From NCBI RefSeq assembly GCF_045062745.1, contig NZ_JBJGED010000037.1:5679-69678 (forward strand): a stretch of DNA of 64,000 nucleotides, read 5' to 3'. The translations under genes were made by a program, and so were the position numbers. Below are positions 17,121-25,445 of this stretch, piece by piece (within the stretch, counting starts at the first letter, position 1; each line of letters starts with the position of its first letter). Source of the stretch: Paenibacillus_AA sp045062745. Its GTDB lineage: Bacteria > Bacillota > Bacilli > Paenibacillales > NBRC-103111. A model generated the notes under the pieces. That model did no database searches. It saw only the letters and a list, made by a program, of their open reading frames with translations, and was not told where the DNA came from.

Positions 17121-18065
17121 TTGCATCGATTCGCTCGCTTTTGGCCAGCCTGGGGACAGATCGCGCTCGTGTTCGCGGCTGCGTTCGTTCTCACGCTGAT
17201 CCTAATGATCCCGGTCGTAGTTTTAGCGGCCATACATCTCCCCGCCGGTTCTGATGAGGGTCGGATCTCGGCGCTCTGGAACGATCCGCTTTTCTATTAC
17301 GGATCCACGATCGCCCAGGCGGTAGGCTTCATAGCGGCTTCGGTCCTGATCCATAGAAGGGGCGGCAATCGGGAGTGGCCGATGGGGGCGGCTGAAGGTG
17401 TTCACAGTGTGGCCGGATTCGTGAAAGGCAGCCTGCTCGGCCTCCTGCTGCTGCTGACCGTCCTCTTGGTGATGAGCGGGAGCGGGGCTGTCGCAGGCTT
17501 TCACCGCACAGCCGAGTTCTCTTGGGGGGCGATAGGGTGGCATGCGCTGCTGCTCGGGCTCGTTACGGTCAACGAGGAAGTGTTCCTGCAAGGCTTCACC
17601 CAAGGGGTGCTGAGACACCGGGTTGGACTAGCAGCCAGTATTCTCGGTCCCGCCTTGCTGTTCACGCTTATGCACGGGCTGAATCCCGGCGCCTATGGGC
17701 AAGGAGGGCTGCCGCTGTGGAATACGGCGTTGTTCGGGGTGCTGCTGGCGTTATGCCGCGAGCGCACCGGCAGCCTCTGGATGCCGATCGGCCTTCACGG
17801 GACGTGGTATGCGGGGCAGGGGGCCGTGTTCGGCTTTCCCATCTCGGGGACGCCTGTCCCGTCGATCTGGGTGCCGGAGCTGGGAGCGTCTCCTCTCCTG
17901 TCCGGCGGTTCCTTCGGGGCGGAGGGAAGTGTGTTCGTGTCCGGGCTCCTGGCGATCGGCATCCTCCTCACTCTGTGGCGCCGTCGGCGTGTTGACGGGG
18001 TGTCCCGCCCGGATCCCGCTCAGCCGGCGGGGCAATTTTCACAGGAAGATGCAGGAAAAATGTAG
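17121..18065 (+). CDS. CPBP family intramembrane metalloprotease
   Basis: The start is set at TTG 17121, 7 bp after AGGAGG; a GTG at 17115 is too close to that site. About 314 residues with some eight hydrophobic helices. The CPBP (Abi) motifs are present: NEEVFLQG (paired Glu; the usual Arg of EExxxR is Gln here), LLFTLMHGLNPG (His) and GLHGTWY (second His). Family members are membrane-embedded proteases of the CAAX/Abi type, linked to bacteriocin immunity or protein maturation, mostly with unknown substrates. The Gln substitution is unusual but the metal-binding residues are kept. The C-terminal 30 residues are Pro/Gly-rich and polar. Confidence 0.82.
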   Translation: MHRFARFWPAWGQIALVFAAAFVLTLILMIPVVVLAAIHLPAGSDEGRISALWNDPLFYYGSTIAQAVGFIAASVLIHRRGGNREWPMGAAEGVHSVAGFVKGSLLGLLLLLTVLLVMSGSGAVAGFHRTAEFSWGAIGWHALLLGLVTVNEEVFLQGFTQGVLRHRVGLAASILGPALLFTLMHGLNPGAYGQGGLPLWNTALFGVLLALCRERTGSLWMPIGLHGTWYAGQGAVFGFPISGTPVPSIWVPELGASPLLSGGSFGAEGSVFVSGLLAIGILLTLWRRRRVDGVSRPDPAQPAGQFSQEDAGKM

Positions 18066-18125
18066 CTTCGTGTCGAATTGCCTCTTAAGACCTACTTACT
18101 TCGTACAGAAAATGAGGAGACCTTC

Positions 18126-19133
18126 ATGATTCGGTTAACCGCCGCAAGACAGAAGCAGTTGGACTATATCGGTTTGACGGAGCAGGATTTGAGCTTGCTG
18201 GCCGGCAAGCGTGCGCAATTCGAGCAAGTGGTGAACGTCTTGGTGGACGAGCTGTACGCTCGCATTATTCGAGAGCCGGAGTTGGCCGCCATTATTCAAA
18301 AGCACAGCACGCTGGATCGGTTGAAGGAGACGCAGCGCTGGTATTTCCTGACGCTGGCGGGCGGCCAGATCGACGAGGCTTTCATTGAGAAGAGGCTGTT
18401 TATCGGCCATGTCCATTCGAAGATCGGGCTCACGACGCAGTGGTACTTGGGTACATATATGCTGTATCTGGATTTGGCGACCGCTCACTTCAAGCAAGTG
18501 CTGCCCCATGAATGGGTGGAAGTGACCCATGCTCTGGCCAAAATGTTCAACTTGGATTCCAGCCTGGTGCTGGAAGCCTACGAGCGCGAGGAGAAGGCGA
18601 AGCTCGAGACGCTTACCCAGGATCAGGGCAACTTGCTGCAGGGCGTCACGCGGGCGGTCCAGGAGCTCGCCGCCATGATGGTCCAGCTGAGCAGCAGCAG
18701 CCAAGCGGTCGCCGATACCGCGCTGCAGACGGCCGACTCGCAGGAGCACGCGCACCAGATGGTGAACAGCCTCTCTCAGGAGATCGGGGAGATCTATACG
18801 ATGGGCAATCTGATGCAGGAGATTTCGGATCAGACGCATTTGCTCGGCTTGAATGCCGCGATCGAGGCGGCGCGTGCCGGGGAGCAGGGGCGCGGCTTCA
18901 ATGTCGTGGCGAACGAGGTGCGCAAGCTGGCCGCCCGCTCGAAGACGGCGATGGAGCAGATCGAGCAAAAGCTGAACGGCATCTCGATCGTTCTGAAGCA
19001 AGTGATGCAGGAGTCGGAGCAGACGGCGCACCATGCGCGTACGCAGGCGGCGAGCTCGCAGGAATTGACTTCGTTCGTGCAGATGATCGAGAAGGTGACG
19101 TTGGAGCTGGAGAGCTTGAAGAAGTCGGTGTAA
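18126..19133 (+). CDS. Globin-coupled sensor with chemotaxis signalling domain (HemAT-like)
   Basis: The start at ATG 18126 follows GAGGAG by 6 bp. 335 residues: a sensor globin (about 1-170) with the proximal-His region IGHVHSKIGLTTQWYLGTYM, then a short linker and an MCP signalling domain with the conserved hairpin tip (EISDQTHLLGLNAAIEAARA, then GRGFNVVANEVRKLA). It should bind haem and report oxygen to CheA/CheW, or to another partner, from the cytoplasm; no membrane segment is present. It is about 100 residues shorter than B. subtilis HemAT: the signalling arm before the tip is reduced. The three coding frames around it are typical of the window, so it looks native rather than broken. 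Confidence 0.85.
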   Translation: MIRLTAARQKQLDYIGLTEQDLSLLAGKRAQFEQVVNVLVDELYARIIREPELAAIIQKHSTLDRLKETQRWYFLTLAGGQIDEAFIEKRLFIGHVHSKIGLTTQWYLGTYMLYLDLATAHFKQVLPHEWVEVTHALAKMFNLDSSLVLEAYEREEKAKLETLTQDQGNLLQGVTRAVQELAAMMVQLSSSSQAVADTALQTADSQEHAHQMVNSLSQEIGEIYTMGNLMQEISDQTHLLGLNAAIEAARAGEQGRGFNVVANEVRKLAARSKTAMEQIEQKLNGISIVLKQVMQESEQTAHHARTQAASSQELTSFVQMIEKVTLELESLKKSV

Positions 19134-19206
19134 GAAAGGCGTACTCCGTTACGAGTGGGCGGTCGTTCCAAAGTAAAAGTAGGTTCCTTCCGCTCAGACA
19201 TCTTGT

Positions 19207-19251
19207 TTGAAGCTCCTTGGATTATATAAGTGCAGGTGGTAGGAGCTTCAA
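19207..19251. repeat. 11-bp perfect inverted repeat with long loop
   Basis: TTGAAGCTCCT (19207-19217) and AGGAGCTTCAA (19241-19251) flank a 23-bp spacer containing TATATAAG, in the gap between the globin-coupled sensor and the LigD polymerase gene. A second GC-rich hairpin, CCCCTCCT-AGACG-AGGAGGGG (19357-19377), follows. They may act as terminators for the convergent genes; neither has a proper T run. No gene is seen between 19134 and 19408. Confidence 0.5.
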
Positions 19252-19408
19252 GCCAAAACTCGCCGGAACCTATCTTTTTCTTTTCCACTCTCTTTCCACT
19301 CTTCACTTCGTTCGAGTCGCTTCCCCTCCAACGTTGGGAGGGGGGTATAGGTAGTACCCCTCCTAGACGAGGAGGGGGATGTCGGTTGACCTCCCATTTG
19401 AGGGAAGG

Positions 19409-20299
19409 TTACTTAAGGATACTAAAGACGCGGTCGAGATTTTGGCGGGGGACCTTCGAGAGAAGGTCTCCTTTTTGCGTAAGCCGTTCCTTGATGTTCA
19501 GCAGATGGAAATCGCGCGGGTCGACGTTCAGCTCGACCTCGCTCCATTCGAGCGGCGTCGAGACGGAAGCGGCCGCCCGGGCGCGCGGGGTGTACGGAGA
19601 CGACAGCGTCTTGCCGTACCAATGCTGCAGGTAGTCGACGTAGATGAGATCGCCGCGGTTCTTTTTCAACCGTTCGATCGTGAACAGCTTCGGATACTTC
19701 TGGACCATGTAGGTGCCGATAAACTGGCCGATCGTGCGCAGCTGCTCGAATGTATACCCGGGCTGGATCGGGACGAAGATTTGAACTCCGGTCGCCCCCG
19801 ACGTCTTCGGTACACTCTGGATGCCCATCTTGTCGAGCGCCTCGCCGATGAGCAGGACAGCCTGCATGATGCGCGGCTCGTAATCCAGCGAGGGGTCGAT
19901 GTCCAGGATCCATTCCGCGGGCAGCTGGTCGTTCACGTAGTGGAAGGAGGCGTGGAACTCCAGGCAGGCGAGATTGCCGAGCCACAGCAAGGTCGGAACC
20001 GAATCCAGCACGACATACTCGATGCCTTCCATGACCGCGGTACGCACGAAGGCCGGCTTCGGCTCCGGGCAGTTTTTCTGGTAAAACGATTTGTCATGAA
20101 TCCCGTTCGGGTAGCGGATTGTCGTCAAGTAACGGTTGGAGCAATACGTCAGCAAGTAAGGAGCCAGCTCGAGCAGCTTCTCCAAGTAAATCGCTTTTGT
20201 AATGCCCTTCTCGGGCCAAAGCACCTTGGTCGGATTCGTAATCGTGATTTCGTGCCCCTCCGCGAGGACGGTCCCTTTATTCGGCGTTCCAGCTGCCAT
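19409..20299 (-). CDS. ligD: LigD polymerase-domain protein (non-homologous end joining)
   Basis: 296 residues, a stand-alone LigD-type primase-polymerase domain. The ATG follows AGGGAGG. Recognisable features are the opening ITITNPTKVLWPEKGITK, the metal-binding pair Asp133/Asp135 in WILDIDPS, KTSGATGVQIFVPI (usually KTSG-x-x-G) and the third acidic residue Asp222 in IYVDYLQ. These domains fill gaps with nucleotides at broken DNA ends. Its partners, LigD ligase and Ku, lie 7.5 kb away at 27788-29632, so the functions that B. subtilis joins in one LigD protein are separate here. It is divergent from the UDP-glucose dehydrogenase gene. Confidence 0.9.
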   Translation of the reverse strand: MAAGTPNKGTVLAEGHEITITNPTKVLWPEKGITKAIYLEKLLELAPYLLTYCSNRYLTTIRYPNGIHDKSFYQKNCPEPKPAFVRTAVMEGIEYVVLDSVPTLLWLGNLACLEFHASFHYVNDQLPAEWILDIDPSLDYEPRIMQAVLLIGEALDKMGIQSVPKTSGATGVQIFVPIQPGYTFEQLRTIGQFIGTYMVQKYPKLFTIERLKKNRGDLIYVDYLQHWYGKTLSSPYTPRARAAASVSTPLEWSEVELNVDPRDFHLLNIKERLTQKGDLLSKVPRQNLDRVFSILK

Positions 20300-20459
20300 T
20301 CGACACCCCTCCCTTCTAGGACTAGCTTTTCTTTAGCCGGTACCCGGTATACCCGGATTGTTAAGATTTTATATGCACGCCTTCATGGAAAGGAAATCGG
20401 AGGCCGGCATCTAACTCTTTAGAAACAGGCTGGATATCCAAAATGGAGGAGGACTCAGG

Positions 20460-21785
20460 ATGCGGATCAGTGTGATCGGAACCGGTTATGTAGGACTGAT
20501 AACCGGGATCTGCTTGGCCGAATTGGGGAACAACGTTACATGCGCGGATCGGGATCCGTCCAAAATTCAAAGGCTCCGCCATCAGGAAGTGCCGATCTAC
20601 GAGCCTGGTCTGCAGCCTCTGCTGATTCGGAATGCCGAGCGGGGCAATCTGCAGTTCACGACCGATATCCGGGAAGCGGTCAAGCGCTCGGACTTGATCT
20701 TCATTGCGGTAGGAACCCCGTCTCTGCCGTCGGGGGAAGCGGACTTGAGCCACGTCGAAGAGGCGGCCCGCGACATCGCCTTGGGCATGAACGAGCCCAA
20801 AATCATCGTGACGAAGAGCACCGTTCCCGTCGGAACGAATCATAGAATTCATGCGATTGTGGCGGGCCTAACCTCCTTTCCCTTCGAGATCGCGGCAGCG
20901 CCGGAATTCCTGCGGGAGGGCTCGGCCGTGCAGGATACGTTGCATCCGGACCGCGTGGTGATCGGCGTGGAATCCGGAACGACGGAAGCCGTGCTTCGGG
21001 AGTTGTATCGCCCCTTTACGGATGAAATAGTCGTGACGGACATTCGAAGTGCCGAGATGATCAAATATGCTTCCAATGCGTTTCTGGCGACCAAAATATC
21101 GTTCATCAACGAGATTGCCAACATCTGCGAAAAAGTGGGGGCGGACGTGACTGAGGTAGCCAAAGGGATGGGGCTCGACAAACGGATCGGCCCGGCTTTC
21201 TTGCAGGCGGGCATTGGGTACGGCGGCTCTTGTTTCCCCAAGGACACGGAAGCCTTGATCCAAATCGCCGGGAACGAGAACTATAACTTCCGGCTGTTAA
21301 AAGCGGTTGTAGAGGTGAATAAAGAACAACGGTTCAACATCGTCCGGAAACTGAGGGAAACGCTGGGGCCACTGCGCGGGCGTACGATTGCGATCTGGGG
21401 GCTGGCCTTCAAGCCGAATACGGATGACGTGAGGGAATCGCCGGCTCTAGAAATCATAAAGCTGCTGCTGGAGTCCGGCGCGGCGATAAGAGCCTATGAC
21501 CCGATCGCGACGAGCAACTTCGGGCGGCTCATGGGAACCGCTTCCGTCACATGGTGCGTCTCGGCCCTCGATGCCGCCGACCAGGCGGACGCTGTCTGTC
21601 TGCTGACGGATTGGGACGAGTTCAAGCGGATCGATTTAACGGAAGTCAGGTCGAACATGAAGCTGCCTTTGATGATCGACGGACGCAATGTGTTCACGCC
21701 GCGTCAGATGCGGGCTTACGGATTCCAGTATTATTCGATCGGGAGACCGGGTCGGTCCGAGGAGAGGACCGGGTCTCGCGCCTAG
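20460..21785 (+). CDS. ugd: UDP-glucose 6-dehydrogenase
   Basis: 441 residues, with the ATG behind GGAGGAGG. The Rossmann motif VIGTGYVGLITG begins at residue 5, and the catalytic Cys258 lies in GYGGSCFPKDTEAL; the C-terminal domain has LAFKPNTDDVRESPALEI. It oxidises UDP-glucose to UDP-glucuronate with two NAD+, the precursor for acidic cell-wall or capsular polymers such as teichuronic acid. It heads a run of envelope-related genes (methyltransferase, PAP2, two-component system, mannosyltransferase) but has its own strong terminator, so it is probably a separate transcript. Confidence 0.93.
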   Translation: MRISVIGTGYVGLITGICLAELGNNVTCADRDPSKIQRLRHQEVPIYEPGLQPLLIRNAERGNLQFTTDIREAVKRSDLIFIAVGTPSLPSGEADLSHVEEAARDIALGMNEPKIIVTKSTVPVGTNHRIHAIVAGLTSFPFEIAAAPEFLREGSAVQDTLHPDRVVIGVESGTTEAVLRELYRPFTDEIVVTDIRSAEMIKYASNAFLATKISFINEIANICEKVGADVTEVAKGMGLDKRIGPAFLQAGIGYGGSCFPKDTEALIQIAGNENYNFRLLKAVVEVNKEQRFNIVRKLRETLGPLRGRTIAIWGLAFKPNTDDVRESPALEIIKLLLESGAAIRAYDPIATSNFGRLMGTASVTWCVSALDAADQADAVCLLTDWDEFKRIDLTEVRSNMKLPLMIDGRNVFTPRQMRAYGFQYYSIGRPGRSEERTGSRA

Positions 21786-21798
21786 CACAAACTAAACC

Positions 21799-21832
21799 AC
21801 TCTGGAGCGATCTGCTCCGGAGTTTTTTTGTT
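21799..21832 (+). terminator. Terminator after UDP-glucose dehydrogenase gene
   Basis: CTCTGGAGC-GATCT-GCTCCGGAG stem followed by seven Ts. Confidence 0.85.
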
Positions 21833-21933
21833 TCTTAAGAAAACATTCAGAATTCCCTTCACTTTTTCCGCAGAAGTTTTCGGTAGGATGAGTTCAGATC
21901 CAAAACGAAGCTTAAAAGGGAGATGGCGCCGCC

Positions 21934-22521
21934 ATGTTGATGTCAATCACGGCTCGGGTTCAAGAGCTCTGTCAAGAGAAGCTATTATTCCTGAGGCAAT
22001 TCCTGCGTCACCCGGGACAAATCGGCAGCGTTACGCCGAGCTCGTCCTACTTGGCCAGGGCGATGGCGAACGCCATTCCCTGGGAGCGTGTGTCGAGCGT
22101 CGCCGAGCTGGGGGCGGGTACCGGGCCGATTACGTCGGTCCTCCGGGACCGGCTGCGGCCTGGCGCGAAGCTCGTCCTGTTCGAGAAGGAGCCGCTCCTG
22201 CGCAGGGAACTGGAATCCCGATTCCCGGAGCTGGCCTGCTATCCGGACGTGCTGCAGCTGTATGACGCGATCCGCAAGGAAGGGATCGTTCAAGCCGATT
22301 GCATCGTAAGCGGCCTGCCGTTCGCCAACTTTCCCCGGAGCCTGAGAGACCGGATTCTGCATCAGCTGGATCTTTCCCTGAAGCCGGGCGGCACCTTTGT
22401 CGCGTTCCAATATTCGCTGCAGATGCGGGAGCAGTTCGAGCGGATGTTCGAGCTGCGGGCGATCCGCTTCGTGCCGCTCAACGTTCCGCCGGCCTTCGTC
22501 TACGTTTGCGTCAAAAAATAG
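21934..22521 (+). CDS. Phospholipid N-methyltransferase-like protein
   Basis: 195 residues. A short helical start (FLRQFLRHPGQIGSVTPSSS) is the hallmark of PmtA/Rossmann-type lipid methyltransferases; the SAM site is VAELGAGTGPITSVL and the acidic motif II is LVLFEKEP. DCIVSGLPFANFP corresponds to the catalytic NLPF-like loop of rRNA dimethylase relatives. It probably methylates a membrane lipid headgroup, though many Firmicute homologues are uncharacterised. The PAP2 gene starts 15 bp after its stop, so the two are surely co-transcribed. Start choice: ATG 21934 directly after the weak site GGGAGATGG; an ATG two codons later (21940) is also possible. Confidence 0.75.
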   Translation: MLMSITARVQELCQEKLLFLRQFLRHPGQIGSVTPSSSYLARAMANAIPWERVSSVAELGAGTGPITSVLRDRLRPGAKLVLFEKEPLLRRELESRFPELACYPDVLQLYDAIRKEGIVQADCIVSGLPFANFPRSLRDRILHQLDLSLKPGGTFVAFQYSLQMREQFERMFELRAIRFVPLNVPPAFVYVCVKK

Positions 22522-22536
22522 AGTGAGGTGTTCCCG

Positions 22537-23202
22537 ATGCTACCAACTTCCGTAAGAACCGAAACGACTCGCGGCCTGCGCGCGTATTTACCGCTGTTGT
22601 GGCTGCTGTGGATTCCATTCTTGAATATTTTCTATGCGATGCTGAACCAGCCCGTGCCGGACGTGTCCAGCCTGGTATCCGATCTCGATCGGCTCATTCC
22701 GTTCCTGCCGGTCTTTATTATTCCCTACGTCATCTGGTATCCTTACATTGCCGGGACCTTGCTGCTGTTTTTCTTCCGAGACCGGCGTATGTACTATCGG
22801 ACGCTCGCGACGTTATGCCTGGGCATGGTCGGCTGCTACATCGTATACGCGGTGTTCCAGACGACCGTACCGAGGCCGGTTCTGGAGGGAGACGGGTGGC
22901 TCATCGACATCGTCCGGTTCGTCTACTCGAATGACCAGCCGTTCAATTGCTTCCCTAGCATTCACGTGTTGACCTGCTATTCCATGATCAAAGGGCTTCA
23001 TCGGAACGACGCCCTGCCGCCGGCAGCGCGGGGGCTGCTGATCGCGGTGGCCTGGAGCATCATAGCTTCTACGGTCTTCGTGAAGCAGCACGTGCTGCTC
23101 GACGCCGCCGGAGCGATCTTGCTCGTCGAAGTCTTTTTCGCCGGGATGAGGCGGCTGCTTCCGCTGCGACAGAAGAAGCGCCGGCCGCTCGCCGTCGAAT
23201 AG
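22537..23202 (+). CDS. PAP2 family membrane phosphatase (Aur1-like)
   Basis: The start is set at ATG 22537, 7 bp after GAGGTG; a GTG at 22528 lies inside that site. About 221 residues with six hydrophobic segments. The PAP2 catalytic signature is split as usual: FNCFPSIHVLTCY (Ser-x-His) and TVFVKQHVLLDAAG (His and Asp). The KxxxxxxRP-like first motif is TTVPRPV. Such enzymes dephosphorylate lipid phosphates or undecaprenyl-PP, or transfer headgroups (Aur1 subfamily). Its pairing with a lipid methyltransferase and its place upstream of a two-component system suggest membrane lipid remodelling. Confidence 0.82.
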   Translation: MLPTSVRTETTRGLRAYLPLLWLLWIPFLNIFYAMLNQPVPDVSSLVSDLDRLIPFLPVFIIPYVIWYPYIAGTLLLFFFRDRRMYYRTLATLCLGMVGCYIVYAVFQTTVPRPVLEGDGWLIDIVRFVYSNDQPFNCFPSIHVLTCYSMIKGLHRNDALPPAARGLLIAVAWSIIASTVFVKQHVLLDAAGAILLVEVFFAGMRRLLPLRQKKRRPLAVE

Positions 23203-23264
23203 TCGTATACGAGAGAGACATCCATTCCAAACTAGAGTAAGCATTAAGCGAAGGGGGAGTCGGG

Positions 23265-23948
23265 ATGACGACGGTGCTGGTCGTGGACGACGATCGCGAA
23301 ATTCGCGACGTCATTCACATCTACCTGCGCAACGACGGGTTCCAAGTCATCGAGGCCGAGCATGGCGAGCAGGCGCTGGCCGTGCTGGCCCGGGAGCGGG
23401 TGCAGCTCATCATCCTCGATGTGATGATGCCGGTGCTGGACGGAATCCAGACTTGCCTCCGCATCCGGGAGACCGATCACACCCCGGTCATTATGCTCTC
23501 CGCCAAAGGCGACGATATGGACAAGATTACCGGACTGTCGCTCGGGGCGGACGACTATATGGCCAAGCCGTTCAATCCGCTCGAGCTGCTGGCCCGCGTG
23601 AAGGCCTTGCTGCGCCGGGCGCAGTCCCCCGGACCGGCGCAGGTCTTGGAGCACGAAATTCAAGTGGGCGACCTGATCATCAATACGGCTCGGCACCAGG
23701 TTACAGTGGAGGGGCGCGAGGTCGCGCTCACCCCGATCGAATTTTCCATCCTCGAGCTGCTCGCCTCGCACCGCGGCCATGTCTTTAACGTCGATAAGAT
23801 TTATCAGCGCGTGTGGAAGGAGCAGGACTTTTATTCGGAGAATACGGTGATGGTGCATATCCGGAACATTCGCGAGAAGCTGGAGCGCAATCCGAGGGAG
23901 CCGAAGATCATCCGTACCGTGTGGGGAGTGGGCTACAAAATTGATTGA
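23265..23948 (+). CDS. Response regulator, OmpR/PhoB family (VanR-like)
   Basis: 227 residues, with the ATG behind AAGGGGGAG. The receiver domain has the acidic pocket VVDDD, phospho-acceptor Asp52 (ILDVMMPVLDG), switch Thr/Ser region MLSAKG and Lys101 (MAKPF). The C-terminal winged helix (about 128-225) has VALTPIEFSILELLASH and the closing RTVWGVGYKID. It binds promoter DNA as a dimer after phosphorylation by the kinase encoded next, whose TTG start overlaps its stop codon. Closest to VanR/PhoP-type regulators of envelope genes. The likely targets are the neighbouring envelope genes, which is inference. Confidence 0.9.
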   Translation: MTTVLVVDDDREIRDVIHIYLRNDGFQVIEAEHGEQALAVLARERVQLIILDVMMPVLDGIQTCLRIRETDHTPVIMLSAKGDDMDKITGLSLGADDYMAKPFNPLELLARVKALLRRAQSPGPAQVLEHEIQVGDLIINTARHQVTVEGREVALTPIEFSILELLASHRGHVFNVDKIYQRVWKEQDFYSENTVMVHIRNIREKLERNPREPKIIRTVWGVGYKID

Positions 23949-25359
23949 GCGTCTGCTTCAATTGTCCAACCGTTTGCAAACGACGCTGCGGGTCAAGCTG
24001 ATGCTGACCTTCGTCGTCTGCGCCTTGCTTAGCTTCTTCACGGCGGTGGCCATAGACCGGATCTCCAAGGAGTTTCAGAAGAAGCCGTACATCAGCTACG
24101 AGTCGAGCAAGCGGAACGTGCAGGAGCTGCTCTCGGAGCTGGAGCTGCAGCTCGAGTCCGAACCTGGAGCGGCTGCCGCTGTTTTAACGGAGACATCGGG
24201 GGCGGGCGGCATGGAGGCCTATGTGGCCGACACGTCCGGCCGCGTCTTGCTGCATTCGCCGGGAGCCGCGCGCACGCAATGGAACGTGTACGAAGCGCTG
24301 ATCGCGACGAAGGACGCGATCGCGGAGCCTCGTCCGGGGCAGCCGTATACGCTGCTCTCGCCGATCCGGTATCGCGGAGCCGAGGCCTACCTGATCGTGA
24401 GCGGCCCCCTGGTACCGGAGCAAGCGTACACATTCCCCGACCACCAGCTGTTCAATTTCATTCTGGTGATCGTGCTGTTCGTGTTTTACTTCTACTTGTT
24501 CACGCTGCGCAAGATGCGGAATATCCGGCAGATGAACCGAGGCTTGAACCGGATCGCCGACGGGGAGCTGTCCGTCCGGCTGAACGTGGCGAGCCGGGAC
24601 GAGCTTGGGATGGTCGCCAAGAACATCAACGGGATGGCGCGGCGCCTCGAGGAGCAGCTCGAGCGGGAGCGGAAGCTGGAGCAGTCCCGCATGGAGCTCA
24701 TCACCAGCGTCTCCCACGATCTTCGAACGCCGCTTACGAGCATTATCGGCTACCTGACGATTCTGAAGGACCAGCCCGACGCCGCAGAGGCGGAGCGGAA
24801 GCGCTACATCGAGAATACATACAGCAAAACCGACCAGCTGCGAAGACTGATCGACGACTTGTTCGAATATACGAAGCTTAGCGCCGGCGAGGTCGTACTC
24901 CGCAAGACGGAGTTCGATCTCATTAACCTGCTTAAGCAGATGCTGAACGAGTTCGAGCCGATCGCGCAGCTGCAAGACGTGGCGATCCGCAGCGAGTGGA
25001 AGACGGAGCCGCTGCCGGTGCTGGCGGACAGCGAGCTCATCGCGAGGGCGATTGACAACTTGCTCATCAACGCCCTGAAGTTCTCGCTTAAGCCCGGGGA
25101 AATCCGTATCATGGCAGGGACGGACTATAACGGGCCTTGCCTGTGCATCGAGAACCGGGGACGGCCGATTACGAAGGAGCAGGCGGAGCAGCTGTTCGAC
25201 CGGTTCTACAAAGCAACGCCTGGTGAAGAGCCGCAGCCTGGAGCGGGGCTCGGCCTTTCCATCACGAAGAACATCGTCGAGCTGCATGGCGGCCGAGTGT
25301 GGCTCATCCACGAAGCGGGACGGTTCCAGTTCTGGATCGCCCTGCCGTTTCCCCGTTGA
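23941..25359 (+). CDS. Sensor histidine kinase, VanS-like
   Basis: 472 residues; starts at TTG 23941 within the response regulator's last codons. TM1 about 18-38, an extracellular domain of about 125 residues, TM2 about 164-184, HAMP (about 185-240), dimerisation/phospho-acceptor domain with His259 in VSHDLRTPLTSIIGYL, and the ATPase domain with N-box NLLINALKFS and G-box GAGLGLSITKNIVELHGG. It phosphorylates the response regulator on an unknown envelope signal. All catalytic motifs are intact. A short run of GGGGC followed by T residues comes right after the stop and may be a weak terminator. Confidence 0.9.
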   Translation: MIERLLQLSNRLQTTLRVKLMLTFVVCALLSFFTAVAIDRISKEFQKKPYISYESSKRNVQELLSELELQLESEPGAAAAVLTETSGAGGMEAYVADTSGRVLLHSPGAARTQWNVYEALIATKDAIAEPRPGQPYTLLSPIRYRGAEAYLIVSGPLVPEQAYTFPDHQLFNFILVIVLFVFYFYLFTLRKMRNIRQMNRGLNRIADGELSVRLNVASRDELGMVAKNINGMARRLEEQLERERKLEQSRMELITSVSHDLRTPLTSIIGYLTILKDQPDAAEAERKRYIENTYSKTDQLRRLIDDLFEYTKLSAGEVVLRKTEFDLINLLKQMLNEFEPIAQLQDVAIRSEWKTEPLPVLADSELIARAIDNLLINALKFSLKPGEIRIMAGTDYNGPCLCIENRGRPITKEQAEQLFDRFYKATPGEEPQPGAGLGLSITKNIVELHGGRVWLIHEAGRFQFWIALPFPR

Positions 25360-25445
25360 ACCTGAAACCAAAAGGGGCTTTTTTGCGTTAATTTAGGAGA
25401 GTTATCTACAATAAAGCAACCTGTGAAAGAGGATTTCAAACCATC

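Noticed and set aside
18126..19133. Globin-coupled sensor as a broken HemAT missing its centre
   Set aside because: It is about 100 residues shorter than B. subtilis HemAT, but the frame is continuous, the globin and hairpin tip are complete, and start and stop are well placed; I treat it as a short natural form.
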